Source: Sphingomonadales bacterium (GTDB lineage Bacteria; Pseudomonadota; Alphaproteobacteria; Sphingomonadales; Sphingomonadaceae). Taken from it: 57,192 nucleotides of DNA. The stretch is taken from assembly GCA_012032285.1 (NCBI GenBank), contig JAAURJ010000013.1:1-57192 (forward strand). Reading direction: 5' to 3'. Below are positions 9,409 through 19,248 of this stretch, piece after piece; the first letter of the stretch is position 1, and each line of letters begins with the position of its first letter. A program made the translations under genes and the position numbers. The notes beneath the pieces were generated by a model. That model worked only from the letters and a program-made list of their open reading frames with translations. It did not search any database and had not been told where the DNA came from.

Positions 9409-10479
9409 ATGTCACATAAGTCCTTTGGCGTAAAAATCGCTCTTGCGGCCCTTACCGTTGCTATTGTCGGCGTACCTGCCCATGCCGATGTGAAAAATGG
9501 TGTGGATGCTTGGACGCAAGGCGATTATGAAGGTGCGGTCAAAGAATGGCGTGATCCTGCGTTAAAAGGCGACGCCGATGCACAGTTTAATCTGGGCCAA
9601 GCCTATAAAATGGGGCGCGGCGTGCCCATGGACCTTACTATTGCACTTGATTGGTATCGCCGTGCAGCTGAACAAGGCCATTTGCAGGCTTCGGACAGCT
9701 ATGGCCATTTGCTGCATTATCAAGGCAAAATTGCAGAGGCGATTCCCTATTTACAGGCTTCGGCTTCGCGGGGAGAGCCGCGCGCCCAATATTTACTAGC
9801 AACTGAATTGTTTAACGGCGTGCATATCGAAAAAGATTGGGTCCGCGCCTATGCATTAATGACCCGTGCATCCTCATCCGGTATGGCCCCGGCGTCGCGC
9901 AGCTTGGCACAAATGGATCAATATATCCCGCTGCCCGACCGGCAAAGAGGCACCGTTCTGGCTGGTGAATTGGAGGCACAGGCCAATAAATCCCGCGCCC
10001 AGCGTGTGGCTGGTTTCCCGATTAACACTGCACCGGTCGCGCCGACAGGACGCACCATTGATGTGCCGCCGTCAATGCCATCACCTAGCAATGCACCCGG
10101 TTTTCCAAGCAGCATAGAGGCAGCCCCAGCGCCAGGCCCTGCGACTGGTCCTGCAACTGGTCCTGCGGCGAGCAGCGCCGTCAAGAAAGTGCCTGTTGTG
10201 CCTGTTGTGCCTACTGCAACGCCAATGCCATCTGCCGCCGCAGCAACCGGTGCATGGCGGATACAGCTTGGTGCCTTCAGTAAGGAAAGCAGCGCCACCG
10301 GGCTTTGGACTTCTCTGGAATCGCGGATCAGCGATCTGTCCTCGCTCCAACCATATTTGAAAGCCGTCGGATCGGTTACGCGCTTGCAGGCCGGCCCCTT
10401 CGCATCGCGCAGCGCCGCCGATGCCATGTGCGCCAAAGTAAAGGCCGCAGGTCAGGCCTGTATAGCAGTTAAAAATTGA
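9409..10479 (+). CDS. Secreted Sel1-repeat and SPOR domain protein
   Basis: 356 residues: signal peptide (residues 1-26, cleavage after AHA), Sel1/TPR-type repeats (DADAQFNLGQAYKMGRGVPMD and EPRAQYLLATELFNGVHIEKD), a Pro/Ala linker with short repeats PATGP x2 and VPVVPVVP, and a C-terminal SPOR domain (WRIQLGAFSKESSATGLWTS through AGPFASRSAADAMCAKVKAA). It is likely periplasmic and binds septal peptidoglycan. GGAG at 9396-9399 precedes ATG 9409. It is transcribed divergently from parA and is the second SPOR protein within 4 kb, which suggests a shared envelope or division role. Confidence 0.87.
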   Translation: MSHKSFGVKIALAALTVAIVGVPAHADVKNGVDAWTQGDYEGAVKEWRDPALKGDADAQFNLGQAYKMGRGVPMDLTIALDWYRRAAEQGHLQASDSYGHLLHYQGKIAEAIPYLQASASRGEPRAQYLLATELFNGVHIEKDWVRAYALMTRASSSGMAPASRSLAQMDQYIPLPDRQRGTVLAGELEAQANKSRAQRVAGFPINTAPVAPTGRTIDVPPSMPSPSNAPGFPSSIEAAPAPGPATGPATGPAASSAVKKVPVVPVVPTATPMPSAAAATGAWRIQLGAFSKESSATGLWTSLESRISDLSSLQPYLKAVGSVTRLQAGPFASRSAADAMCAKVKAAGQACIAVKN

Positions 10480-10507
10480 GTCATTGTATACCGGCTAACG
10501 ACACAAT

Positions 10508-11035
10508 CTATCCGCACAACCTTTCAATGTCGCGCCCCAAAGCGCGGCGGGCAGCATCGTCGCCTTCTTCGACTATGAAATAGCTGGTGCCCGAAAGGCT
10601 AGCCCGCGCCGTACAATATGATTCGCAACCTTCATTCAAACTGCCCGGAAAGCGCAGTTCGACCCCGTCATATTCTGCGTCAAAACTACAATCGCCTTTG
10701 CCTGACAATGTGACTTGCACCTTTTCGCCGTCTAGACGCGCATTGCCCTGCCCTTCGCATTTGCTTTCCGGACCAAACACGGCCAGCACACCGATAGTAT
10801 AACCGCCACTGCTTTCTACCGCGCAAAACTTATCCGTGCCAAGTTCACTTCGGGTTTCGAAGCGGCCTGCAAAAACCAGATTATCGGGATCGGGCAATAT
10901 GCCGCGCTCGATCGCTTTTTTGTTTAAAGCATCACCAATTTCAGTTGATTTCACATCATTCTGCTTCATGCTGCCTGCGTCTTCGCTGCACGAACAGAGC
11001 AGAAAAATTGCAAATGGCAGACATAGTCTTTTCAT
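10508..11035 (-). CDS. Putative lipoprotein of unknown function
   Basis: 175 residues starting [19 protein letters not shown]: a type II signal peptide with lipobox LCSC, lipidated Cys probably at 16. The mature part contains several Cys ([36 protein letters not shown]) that could form disulfides in the periplasm. I do not recognise the family. ATG 11035 overlaps the hisI stop (ATGA), so it is cotranscribed with hisI. Confidence 0.78.
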   Translation of the reverse strand: MKRLCLPFAIFLLCSCSEDAGSMKQNDVKSTEIGDALNKKAIERGILPDPDNLVFAGRFETRSELGTDKFCAVESSGGYTIGVLAVFGPESKCEGQGNARLDGEKVQVTLSGKGDCSFDAEYDGVELRFPGSLNEGCESYCTARASLSGTSYFIVEEGDDAARRALGRDIERLCG

Positions 11036-11391
11036 AACAACTCTAAACCCTTTGCCGTAACCCGCCTATAGAAACAGCTACGCACTCCTGTATGGCAAGT
11101 GGGACCATCCGCCTTTGCCTTAATCCAGATCGCGTCCTGATCGCAATCAATCCGCATATCTTTCAAATGCAGATAATGACCGCTGGTCTCACCCTTTTTC
11201 CATAAAGCTTGCCTGCTGCGGGAGAAGAAATGAACAATCCCGGTTTTCAGGGTCATCTCCAATGCCAGCGCATTCATATGCCCCACCATCAACAGCATAT
11301 CGTCCTCGGCGTCGCTAATAACTGCAGTTATTAAGCCCTTTTCGTCATATCTGGGATTTAGTGCCAATCCCATTTCGCGTTCATTATCCAT
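11032..11391 (-). CDS. hisI: Phosphoribosyl-AMP cyclohydrolase
   Basis: 119-residue monofunctional HisI, third step of histidine synthesis (opens the adenine ring of PR-AMP). Metal-binding and active-site segments are visible: [44 protein letters not shown] with the metal-binding Asp/Cys residues, and [14 protein letters not shown] with the zinc Cys/His. No hisE domain is attached. Length is normal. Upstream (11392-11481) I see nothing beyond AT-rich sequence. Confidence 0.96.
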   Translation of the reverse strand: MDNEREMGLALNPRYDEKGLITAVISDAEDDMLLMVGHMNALALEMTLKTGIVHFFSRSRQALWKKGETSGHYLHLKDMRIDCDQDAIWIKAKADGPTCHTGVRSCFYRRVTAKGLELL

Positions 11392-11481
11392 GAAATTTGC
11401 CTAAACCAGCCCGTTCAAAAGCGCAATTGTAGACAAAGCGCAGCAACTATAAGTGACAAAATTATTTCAGGGGGCAGACAT

Positions 11482-11538
11482 ATGGATATAGCTTGCCTAT
11501 ATGCGGTGCATCCTTGGCGCTACCGGATTCGGACATGA
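11482..11538 (+). CDS. 18-codon upstream ORF coupled to purF
   Basis: ATG 11482 has a strong Shine-Dalgarno GGGGG at 11470-11474 with 7-base spacing, encodes MDIACLYAVHPWRYRIRT and stops at TGA 11536-11538, overlapping the likely purF ATG (11535) as ATGA. purF itself has only a weak ribosome-binding site, so this reading would feed ribosomes into purF. Whether it is a real leader peptide or a chance frame is unknown; a sequencing indel that hides a longer purF N-terminus is also possible. Confidence 0.4.
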   Translation: MDIACLYAVHPWRYRIRT

Positions 11539-13010
11539 ATATGCACAGGCTTACAACCAACCCTTTTGATGACGATAAATTGCGCGAAGAGTGCGGAATT
11601 TTTGGAACCTATGATGCGGACGGCGCTGCCGCTATGGTCGCGCTAGGCCTCCATGCGCTGCAACATCGCGGACAGGAAGCCGCCGGCATAACCAGTTTTG
11701 ATGGCCATGATTTCTATACCCACCGCGCTATGGGTCATGTCGCCGGCAATTTTGACCGCGAAGATGTGATGCGCGGCCTGCTCGGCAATAGCGCCATCGG
11801 CCATGTTCGCTATTCAACCACAGGCGAAACCTCTTTGCGCAATGTGCAGCCGCTTTTTGCTGATCTCGCGTCGGGCGGCTTTGCCGTGGCACATAATGGC
11901 AATATCTCCAACGCTATAACCCTGCGGCAAGAGTTGGTGAGCAGGGGTTCGATATTCCAGTCTACATCCGATACAGAAGTGATCATCCATTTGGTCGCGA
12001 CATCCGGCTACCGCACGCTGCTCGACCGCTTGATTGACGCTCTCAAGCGGGTGGAGGGCGCCTATTCGCTAATCTGCCTGACGCCAGAGGGGATGATCGC
12101 CTGCCGCGATCCGCTGGGTATTCGGCCGCTGGTGATGGGCAAACTCGACAATAGCATCATTTTTGCTTCGGAAACCGTTGCCTTTGACATTGTCGGTGCC
12201 GAATTCATCCGTTCGGTTGAACCGGGCGAGCTTATCGTTGTTCATGGCGGGCAAATGACATCGCATAAGCCCTTTATCGGCCTGCACCCGCGCCCGTGCA
12301 TATTTGAGCACGTCTATTTCTCCCGTCCCGATTCGATTGTTGATGGCAACAGTGTCTATTCGGTGCGAAAGGCAATTGGCGCAGAGCTTGCCCGCGAAAA
12401 TGGGGTCGATGTGAATTATGTCATCCCCGTTCCCGACAGTGGCACCCCTGCGGCAATCGGCTATGCGGAGGCCGCGGGTATTCCGTTTGAACTGGGCATT
12501 ATCCGTTCCCATTATGTCGGTCGCACCTTTATCCAACCGGGCGACGGTGTGCGGCATTTGGGCGTAAAGCTGAAACATAATGCCAACAGGAATCTGGTTG
12601 CTGGCAAAAAAATCGTTTTAATCGACGACAGTATCGTGCGCGGCACCACATCGTTAAAAATCGTCCAAATGATGCGTGAGGCGGGTGCAAAAGAAGTGCA
12701 TATGCGCATCGCTAGCCCGCCGACAGCCAATAGCTGCTTTTATGGCGTCGACACGCCGGAACGATCCAAGTTGCTGGCGAGCCGCATGGACATTGAACAG
12801 ATGCGTGAGTTTATCCAGGCGGATAGTCTCGCCTTCCTCTCGATTGATGGACTTTACCGTGCTTTGGGAGAAGCGCGCCGTAACGACGGACAGCCGCAAT
12901 ATTGTGATGCCTGTTTCACTGGTGAATATCCTACCACATTGACCGATCATGACGGCGTTGGACAATCGGATCAGCTTTTCCTGCTTGGCGAACGTAAGAA
13001 AGCGGTTTGA
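11535..13010 (+). CDS. purF: Amidophosphoribosyltransferase
   Basis: First committed step of purine synthesis: PRPP plus glutamine to phosphoribosylamine. The N-terminal glutaminase nucleophile is Cys20 in LREECGIFG, preceded by a propeptide that is removed. The PRPP loop reads VLIDDSIVRGTTS. The cysteines that hold a [4Fe-4S] cluster in the Bacillus-type enzyme appear conserved: RPCIFEHVYFSRPDS, ANSCFYGVDTP and YCDACFTGEYP. Start chosen at ATG 11535 (11541 possible); the frame is open back to TTG 11493. It ends in a TGATG overlap with the next gene. Confidence 0.96.
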   Translation: MNMHRLTTNPFDDDKLREECGIFGTYDADGAAAMVALGLHALQHRGQEAAGITSFDGHDFYTHRAMGHVAGNFDREDVMRGLLGNSAIGHVRYSTTGETSLRNVQPLFADLASGGFAVAHNGNISNAITLRQELVSRGSIFQSTSDTEVIIHLVATSGYRTLLDRLIDALKRVEGAYSLICLTPEGMIACRDPLGIRPLVMGKLDNSIIFASETVAFDIVGAEFIRSVEPGELIVVHGGQMTSHKPFIGLHPRPCIFEHVYFSRPDSIVDGNSVYSVRKAIGAELARENGVDVNYVIPVPDSGTPAAIGYAEAAGIPFELGIIRSHYVGRTFIQPGDGVRHLGVKLKHNANRNLVAGKKIVLIDDSIVRGTTSLKIVQMMREAGAKEVHMRIASPPTANSCFYGVDTPERSKLLASRMDIEQMREFIQADSLAFLSIDGLYRALGEARRNDGQPQYCDACFTGEYPTTLTDHDGVGQSDQLFLLGERKKAV

Positions 13011-13711
13011 TGGGCGACCTAAAGGGTAAATTGGCCGTTGTTGCAGGGGCAAGCCGCGGAATTGGCGCGGCGACAGCTATTGCGCTGGCATCGCGCGGTG
13101 TTCATGTCATCCTGACGGCCCGTAATGCCAAAGACTTGGAAAAGGTAGAGGATAGTATTTTTGAAGCTGGCGGTTCTGCCACCATTGCGCCGCTTGATAT
13201 TATCGACGGCGAAAGCATCGCCAGGCTGGCCGCTGCTGTTAACGAACGGTGGGGCAAGCTGGATATATTAGTGCTGAACGCCGCAATGCTAGGATCGCTA
13301 AGCCCGGTTCCGGCAATTGATGGCACCGAATTTGGTAAAGTCATCACGTTGAACCTGATTGCTCAGCAATCAATGATCGCGCATTTTGATGCGCTGTTAA
13401 GGGCGTCCGATGCGGGCCGTTTAATCGCACTTACATCCAGTGTGGGAACGAAACCCCGTGCCTATTGGGGCGCTTATGGCGCGTCAAAAGCAGCGCTTGA
13501 AACACTTGTGTTAAGCTATGGTGAGGAATGCGAAAATATCTCTGCTGTCCGTACTGCGATTGTTGACCCGGGCAAAACCCGAACCCAGATGCGTGCCCAA
13601 GCCTATCCTGGCGAAGATCCGGCAACAGTCAAAGAACCAAGCATAGTCGCAGAGGCTATAGCCGCCATGTTGGAACAGGATTTTGAAGATGGCTTTCGCC
13701 TAAAAGTCTAG
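13010..13711 (+). CDS. Short-chain dehydrogenase/reductase family protein
   Basis: 233 residues with the SDR Rossmann motif GASRGIGAA (TGxxxGxG type, here AGASRGIG), LVLNAAMLG (NNAG equivalent) and the active-site YGASKAA (Tyr-x-x-x-Lys). A catalytic Ser is in LTSSVGTKPRAYWGAYG. Substrate unknown. ATG 13010 overlaps the purF stop by one base, so it is translationally coupled to purF; no metabolic link is known. It converges on the photolyase gene, and its TAG stop lies inside a 16-base repeat. Confidence 0.9.
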   Translation: MGDLKGKLAVVAGASRGIGAATAIALASRGVHVILTARNAKDLEKVEDSIFEAGGSATIAPLDIIDGESIARLAAAVNERWGKLDILVLNAAMLGSLSPVPAIDGTEFGKVITLNLIAQQSMIAHFDALLRASDAGRLIALTSSVGTKPRAYWGAYGASKAALETLVLSYGEECENISAVRTAIVDPGKTRTQMRAQAYPGEDPATVKEPSIVAEAIAAMLEQDFEDGFRLKV

Positions 13712-13724
13712 GTCCTGACCCTAG
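13709..13724 (-). repeat. 16-base dispersed repeat, copy 1
   Basis: TAGGTCCTGACCCTAG on the plus strand; its exact reverse complement occurs at 57101-57116. It sits in the 9-base gap between convergent genes and supplies the TAG stop of the SDR gene (13709-13711) and, on the other strand, the TAG stop of the photolyase gene (13721-13723). A single 16-base match in 57 kb is about what chance allows; the stop-codon placement of both copies is the only added reason to note it. Confidence 0.4.
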
Positions 13725-15109
13725 CTTTGACCCTTAATCCGAGCATAGGCAGCCAGCGCTCGTTCGCGCGCCTCTTTATGTCCGATAATCTTGGCAGGGT
13801 AATCTGCTGGTTTACGGCCAAATTCATCGGGATCATGCACATAGGGATCATCCAAATCCGCCAGCTCCGGTACCCATTTGCGGATATAGTCGCCTGCATC
13901 AAATTTCTCACTTTGCGATAGCGGGGCCATGATCCTTACAAACATATTACTGTCCACGCCTGTCCCTGCCGTCCACTGCCAATTCACTGCATTGCTGGCA
14001 TAATCCGCATCGCATAGCGTATCCCAAAACCATTTCTCGCCTTCGCGCCAGTCGATCAAGATATGCTTGATAAGAAAACTCGCCGTTATCATCCGCACGC
14101 GGTTATGCATCCACCCCGTTGCCCAAAGCTCCCGCATTCCGGCATCGACGATAGGATAACCGGTGCGCCCGGCCTGCCAAGCTTTCAAATCTGCGGCCAC
14201 ATCCTGTTTGGTAACATCACGCCACGGAAAGGCATCAAAATTGTCCCTTGCATTTTTGCTGCCATAATCAGGATATTGGAAAACAACATTCTGCGCATAT
14301 TCGCGCCAGACAATCTCTTTAAGGAACACCTCAACCGATCCGCCTGCCGTCCTATGCGCGTGCCACGCCTGCGCCGGTGTTATTTCTCCAAAATGCAGAT
14401 GCGGGGACAAAAAGCTGGTGCCTTCTATTGAAGGAAAATTGCGCTTTTCATCATATTGAGCGGCACGACCTGAGAAATCCGCAAGCCGGGTTTGCGCCCC
14501 ATACTCTCCCGGTGTCCACATTTCGGCCATGCCTACTGCCCAATTGGGCTTGTCGGGTAGCAAAGCCCAATCCTCCAATGAATCACTATGCGGCCAGTTT
14601 TGCGGCGATGGAATTGAGTCTGGTGCAGGCAAAGGTTCCGGCGGCGGCATATGTTTTGACAGCTCCCGCCAGAATGGCGTGTAGATTTTGTAAGGAGCGC
14701 CGCTGCCTGTTCTTACACTGCCCATCGGCATCAGATAATTGCCGTCATGCCGGACAAGATCGACTTTATCAGCTAGCGCCCGCTCTGCATTGCGCCACCA
14801 TGGTTCATAATGACGGATGCAATGGACGGCGGATGCACCTGCCTCTTGCGCCAGCTCAGCTATGACCTCAGCCGCCTTCCCTCGCCGCAGGATTAACCGC
14901 GACCCCAGCGGGCGCAACTGTCTGTCCAGCGCTGCTAGACTATGGTGCAGCCACCAGCGCGATGCGCCGCCCATGTTACGGTGCCTTGGCGTTTCGTCAT
15001 CTAGCACATAAACAGGGATAACCGGCCCTGCTGCGGCCGCAGCGACAAGCGCTGCCTGATCAGACAGGCGAAGGTCACGGCGCAGCCAGAGAATTTGGGT
15101 TTTTTTCAT
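13721..15109 (-). CDS. phrB: Deoxyribodipyrimidine photolyase (class I)
   Basis: 462-residue flavoprotein that splits UV-induced cyclobutane pyrimidine dimers with light. N-terminal antenna domain starts ILWLRRDLRLSDQAAL; the FAD-binding helical domain shows SFLSPHLHFGEI, LKEIVWREYAQNV, GYPIVDAGMREL, GWMHNRVRMITASFL and NWQWTAGTGVDSN. The electron-transfer Trp region and length match class I CPD photolyases. It converges with the SDR gene with 9 bases between stops. Confidence 0.95.
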   Translation of the reverse strand: MKKTQILWLRRDLRLSDQAALVAAAAAGPVIPVYVLDDETPRHRNMGGASRWWLHHSLAALDRQLRPLGSRLILRRGKAAEVIAELAQEAGASAVHCIRHYEPWWRNAERALADKVDLVRHDGNYLMPMGSVRTGSGAPYKIYTPFWRELSKHMPPPEPLPAPDSIPSPQNWPHSDSLEDWALLPDKPNWAVGMAEMWTPGEYGAQTRLADFSGRAAQYDEKRNFPSIEGTSFLSPHLHFGEITPAQAWHAHRTAGGSVEVFLKEIVWREYAQNVVFQYPDYGSKNARDNFDAFPWRDVTKQDVAADLKAWQAGRTGYPIVDAGMRELWATGWMHNRVRMITASFLIKHILIDWREGEKWFWDTLCDADYASNAVNWQWTAGTGVDSNMFVRIMAPLSQSEKFDAGDYIRKWVPELADLDDPYVHDPDEFGRKPADYPAKIIGHKEARERALAAYARIKGQS

Positions 15110-15164
15110 GGTACCGTTGACTAATCTATGACCAGCGCAAACAGGATACGGGGTTAACGCTCAA

Positions 15165-16145
15165 TCATTCCGCTATTGCGCGATTATAGAAAACTGCACG
15201 AGCAGTGAACCTATCCCCCGCAAGCGGGTTTGAGAACCGCTGATCCCGAATGATGATCTCGCTTTGCGGTCCTTTGGTAATCACCTGTGCATAGGGCATC
15301 CGGGACCAGAATATATAAGCACGCATATCCTCATTGACGAGGGCAGCCCGCCGAACCATTTCATTGGGATAGTTGATAAAGCCGACTTTTCCGTGGATTT
15401 TGAAATCGGACAATAGGGTATAATCTTCCTGACCAAAATTTTTTTGGTCCCGCCATAAAATCTCTCTTCTCCAAAATGTTACAGGAACCGGGCTTGCGAC
15501 AATCTGCAATATAGGACGTTGGCTAATTGTGTAACCACTTGCTCTTAACCGGTCATAAGCAAGCGCCTCCGCATGGCCGGTGATCGCACCATTCACAAAA
15601 ATATAAGCGCACACCGCCGTAAAGCTGATCCAGGCGGGGCGTTGCCAATCGCCCTTTCCGCTGCGTTCGCGGCGCAATGACCAGATAATCCCGATGATCA
15701 GCGCCGCCCATATCCACACATCAATAATGAACAGCGTATCGCCGTAAAACCACTGGCTGCTAAACGGTTCCAGCAGGCGGATGCCATAGACGTTGAGCCA
15801 ATCGAGCGCCGGATGACTGAGCGTGCCGATATATGCGAGCGCAAGCAGCCAGCCCTTGTGGATGGGTAGCCGCGTATCGGGCCGTTTACCGCGCTGCGTT
15901 TGCCACTTATCGAACCACAGCGTTATAGCCCACAACAGCAGCGGCAGGATAACCATCGCAATCGGCCCATGTGTAACCCCGCGCCGGATGGCCAAATGCT
16001 GATGCCCACCGAGCAGCACCGCAACAGCATCAATATCGGGCAAATTCGCCGCTATAATAAGTGTGGGCATGGCGAGGCCCGTCTTGCGCTTCAGCCCCAT
16101 CTGCCCCAACACAGCCCCGGCCAGCGAATGAGTCAGGTTATCCAA
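15165..16145 (-). CDS. Metal-dependent hydrolase-like membrane protein (DUF457/YdjM family)
   Basis: 326 residues. MDNLTHSLAGAVLGQMGLKR at the N-terminus, then NLPDIDAV and RRGVTHGPIAM, and TLSHPALDWLNVYG are the His/Asp-rich motifs of the DUF457 (LexA-binding inner-membrane hydrolase-like) family. About 4-5 membrane helices occupy residues 1-215; a soluble beta-rich domain follows. Function of the family is unknown. The gene lies 3 bases downstream of korB on the same strand. Confidence 0.82.
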   Translation of the reverse strand: MDNLTHSLAGAVLGQMGLKRKTGLAMPTLIIAANLPDIDAVAVLLGGHQHLAIRRGVTHGPIAMVILPLLLWAITLWFDKWQTQRGKRPDTRLPIHKGWLLALAYIGTLSHPALDWLNVYGIRLLEPFSSQWFYGDTLFIIDVWIWAALIIGIIWSLRRERSGKGDWQRPAWISFTAVCAYIFVNGAITGHAEALAYDRLRASGYTISQRPILQIVASPVPVTFWRREILWRDQKNFGQEDYTLLSDFKIHGKVGFINYPNEMVRRAALVNEDMRAYIFWSRMPYAQVITKGPQSEIIIRDQRFSNPLAGDRFTARAVFYNRAIAE

Positions 16146-16148
16146 AAG

Positions 16149-17179
16149 CTATAGCTCCGGCCCGCCTTCCGTTACTGTCCAAGTCTGCCCTTTGCTGAGC
16201 AGCTTACCCAGATCGGCGCTCTTGCCTTCGCTTGCGGCTTTGTTCTGTGCAACCACCGCATCTTCAAAGGTCGCCTTGGGATCATCATAGAGCACCCCGA
16301 GCGCCATCGGGAATTCGCCAAAGGGCATTTCGACAAGCATATGCGCGACGCTGCGGTTGGTAACATCATGCACGATGACACCTGCTGCTTCCCAGTCGCC
16401 ATCCACAACACCAACCACTTTGAGCGTCAGCGCATCGCGGTCGAGCGCAATGCCCTTGCTATCGCCGGCAAACAGCATCGGCTTGCCATCCTCCAGCCAG
16501 AGCTGACGATCTTCGGCACCCTTGGGGGCGGCAAAATCCTCAAACACGTCTTTATTATAGACAATACAATTTTGAAATATCTCAATAAAGGCCGCGCCCT
16601 GATGCGCATGAGCGGCTTTTAATACGTCTGGTAAATTCTTCGATACATCAAAGCCGCGCCCGACAAAGCGTGCGCCCGAACCCAGCGCAAAGGCCGCGGG
16701 GCGTGCGGGATGATCGACGCTGCCATAGGGGGTGGACGGCGATGTTGTGCCTTCGCGGCTGGTGGGCGAATATTGCCCCTTGGTCAGGCCGTAAATCTCA
16801 TTATTGAACAGCATAATCTGACAATTGAGATTGCGGCGCAGCAGGTGCATCGTATGGTTGCCGCCGATTGACAACCCGTCGCCGTCGCCGGTGACCAGCC
16901 AGACATCCAATTCCGGATTGGCGAGCTTCAACCCCGTGGCAAAGGCGGGTGCACGGCCGTGAATGGTGTGAAAGCCATAGGTTTCCATATAATAGGGAAA
17001 GCGGCTGGAACAGCCAATGCCGCTGATAAAAACCGTCTTCGCCGGATCCGCGCCCAGTTGCGCATAGTGCGCTGCACCGCCTTCAGGATCGCATAATCCC
17101 CGCATCCAGGGCACCAGCGCACCTCCTGATCGGTTTCCCAGTCCTTGAGGGTGGTTGTTACAGGTGTCATATCGTTCAT
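16149..17179 (-). CDS. korB: 2-oxoacid:ferredoxin oxidoreductase beta subunit, frameshifted
   Basis: Thiamine-diphosphate-binding beta subunit of a KorAB-type 2-oxoglutarate (2-oxoacid):ferredoxin oxidoreductase. The N-terminal frame carries VRWCPGCGDYAILKAVQRTM; the downstream frame carries AQLGADPAKTVFISGIGCSSRFPYY, the TPP motif GDGDGLSIGGNH and MLFNNEIYGLTKGQYSP. The two join when one base is added at about 17063 (ATGGCG expected, ATGCGC seen on the coding strand). ATG 17179 overlaps the korA stop (ATGA). An alternative fate for 2-oxoglutarate beside the dehydrogenase complex is the likely role. Confidence 0.9.
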
Positions 17180-19046
17180 TTCAAAGCCTCCTCTATTGCG
17201 GCTTCCATCTCGGCGATGGTGAAGGGCTGGCCGGATACTTTGTTTACTGGTTTTGCGTCCACAAGGAACTGGTCGCGGAGCAGGGTTTTTAACTGGCCGG
17301 TATTCATTTCGGGCACGATGATGCGGTCGAAACTGCGCAGCAGGTCGCCCAGATTGGCAGGCGTGGGCCAGATATGGCGGATATGGACATGGGCGACATC
17401 GAGCCCTTTACGTTGCGCCCGTTTTACCGCCTGATGAATCGGGCCGAATGTGCTGCCCCAGCCCACGACGGCCAGCTTCGCACCGGCCTGTCCCAAACAT
17501 ACCTCCTGATCGGGGATGCTGCCCGCGACGCCGTCCACCTTGGCTTTGCGGATGTCGGTCATCGCCTGATGATTTTCGGGAGCATAGTTGATATGGCCGG
17601 TATCTTGCGCCTTCTCAATGCCGCCGATGCGGTGCATCAAACCGGGCGTGCCGGGCTTCACCCATGGCCGGGCTAGCTTGTTATCCCGCGCATAGGGCAT
17701 GAAGCCGCCTTCGGGTGCTTCATTCATAAATTCAACCGGGAAGGGTTTGTAGCCATCCAGATCAGGTACTTTCCAAGGTTCGGCGGCATTGGCAATATAG
17801 CCATCGGTCAGGAGCATCACCGGCGTCATATATTCGGTCGCAATCCGCACCGCCTCTATCGCGCAGTCAAAACAGTCAACGGGGCTTCGGGCGGCGATGA
17901 CCGGCATAGGCGCATCGCCATTGCGGCCATAGACCGCTTGATACAGGTCCGACTGTTCGGTCTTTGTGGGAAGGCCGGTGGAAGGGCCGCCGCGCTGACT
18001 GTTTACAATAACCAAGGGAAGCTCAGTCATTATCGCAAGGCCCATCGCCTCGCCTTTCAAGGCGATGCCGGGGCCAGACGAGCTGGTCACGCCGAGCGAG
18101 CCTGCATAGCTGGCACCAATCGCGGCACAAATAGCAGCGATCTCATCCTCCGCCTGAAATGTGGTTATGCCATATTCCTTCAACCGGGACAGGTGATGCA
18201 AAATTGCGGACGCAGGCGTAATCGGATAGCCGCCAAAAAACATCGGCAAACCGGCAAGCTGTGCCCCCGCCACAAGACCTAAAGAAATGGACTCTGCGCC
18301 CGTTACCGTTCGGTACAGCCCGGCTTCTGCTGGCGCGGGTTCAACATGATATTGCTTTAGCGGCCCCGAAAGCTCTGCCGTTTCGCCATAAGCGTGGCCC
18401 GCATTGAGCGCGGCAATATTGGCGGCGGCGATATCCGGTTTTTTCGCAAATTTGGCATTAAGCCAGTCGATCAACGGTTGCCGGTCGCGGTCAAACATCC
18501 ATAGCGCAAGGCCCAATGTCCACATATTTTTACAGCGCAGCGCATCTTTGTTCCCAAGGCCGAAATCCTTCACTGCCTCGATGGTCAGCGCGCTGATGTC
18601 AAAAGCGAGCAATTGCCATCTGGCCAAGCTGCCATCTTCCAGCGGGTTGCTGTCATATTTCGCCTTATCGAGATTCCGCTTTGAAAACTCACCCGAGTCC
18701 GCAATTATCAGACCACCTTCACGAAGGGCGGGAACATTTGTTTTTAACGCCGCCGGATTCATCGCCACCAACACATCGGGTTGATCGCCGGCTGTTTCAA
18801 TTGCCTCGCTGCCAAAATTGATCTGGAAAGCCGAAACACCGAACAAAGTTCCTTGCGGAGCGCGGATTCCGCCGGAAAATCGGGGAAGGTCGCCAGATCA
18901 TTGCCCGCAAGCGCGGTGGAAAGGGTGAATTGCCCGCCGGTCAGCTGCATCCCATCACCACTATCGCCCGCGAAACGGACGACAACGGCATCGGACTGCT
19001 GAATTTTCTGGGATTGCGGCGTTTCTGCTTCTAACGCTGTAGCCAT
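17176..19046 (-). CDS. korA: 2-oxoacid:ferredoxin oxidoreductase alpha (gamma-alpha fused) subunit, frameshifted
   Basis: About 620 residues. The N-terminal gamma domain starts [20 protein letters not shown]; the alpha domain has the glycine-rich [46 protein letters not shown] and [19 protein letters not shown]. The frame breaks after TFPDFPAE; adding one A where GAATCC should be GAAATCC (plus strand TT at 18867-18868) restores [21 protein letters not shown] 19046 has no obvious Shine-Dalgarno site. It forms an operon with korB. Confidence 0.9.
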
Positions 19047-19140
19047 TTAAGGGAACCTGTTTCCTATTTAACTGAATTATGGCTGAGCCTAGGCCGTTTC
19101 CGGCACAAGCGCAATTTAGAAAAAATGTGGGTATGGCAAA

Positions 19141-19168
19141 GCAAAACTGATAGGGCAAAACTGATAGG
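19141..19168. repeat. Tandem 14-base direct repeat upstream of esterase gene
   Basis: GCAAAACTGATAGG occurs twice head to tail (19141-19154 and 19155-19168) in the 200-base gap between divergent korA and the esterase gene. It could be a paired regulator site or a simple local duplication. No other copy was noticed in the window. Confidence 0.55.
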
Positions 19169-19248
19169 GATTAAAGATTACAGCTTTTTCCCTAATGGCT
19201 GGCAGGCTATAGTTGCCATAGAAGGCGAAAAAATATGGAGGGCGGGCC

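Noticed and set aside
10135-10215. Short internal repeats (PATGP and VPVVPVVP) in the Sel1-SPOR gene
   Set aside because: Ordinary low-complexity Pro/Ala linker between domains; not a DNA repeat array.
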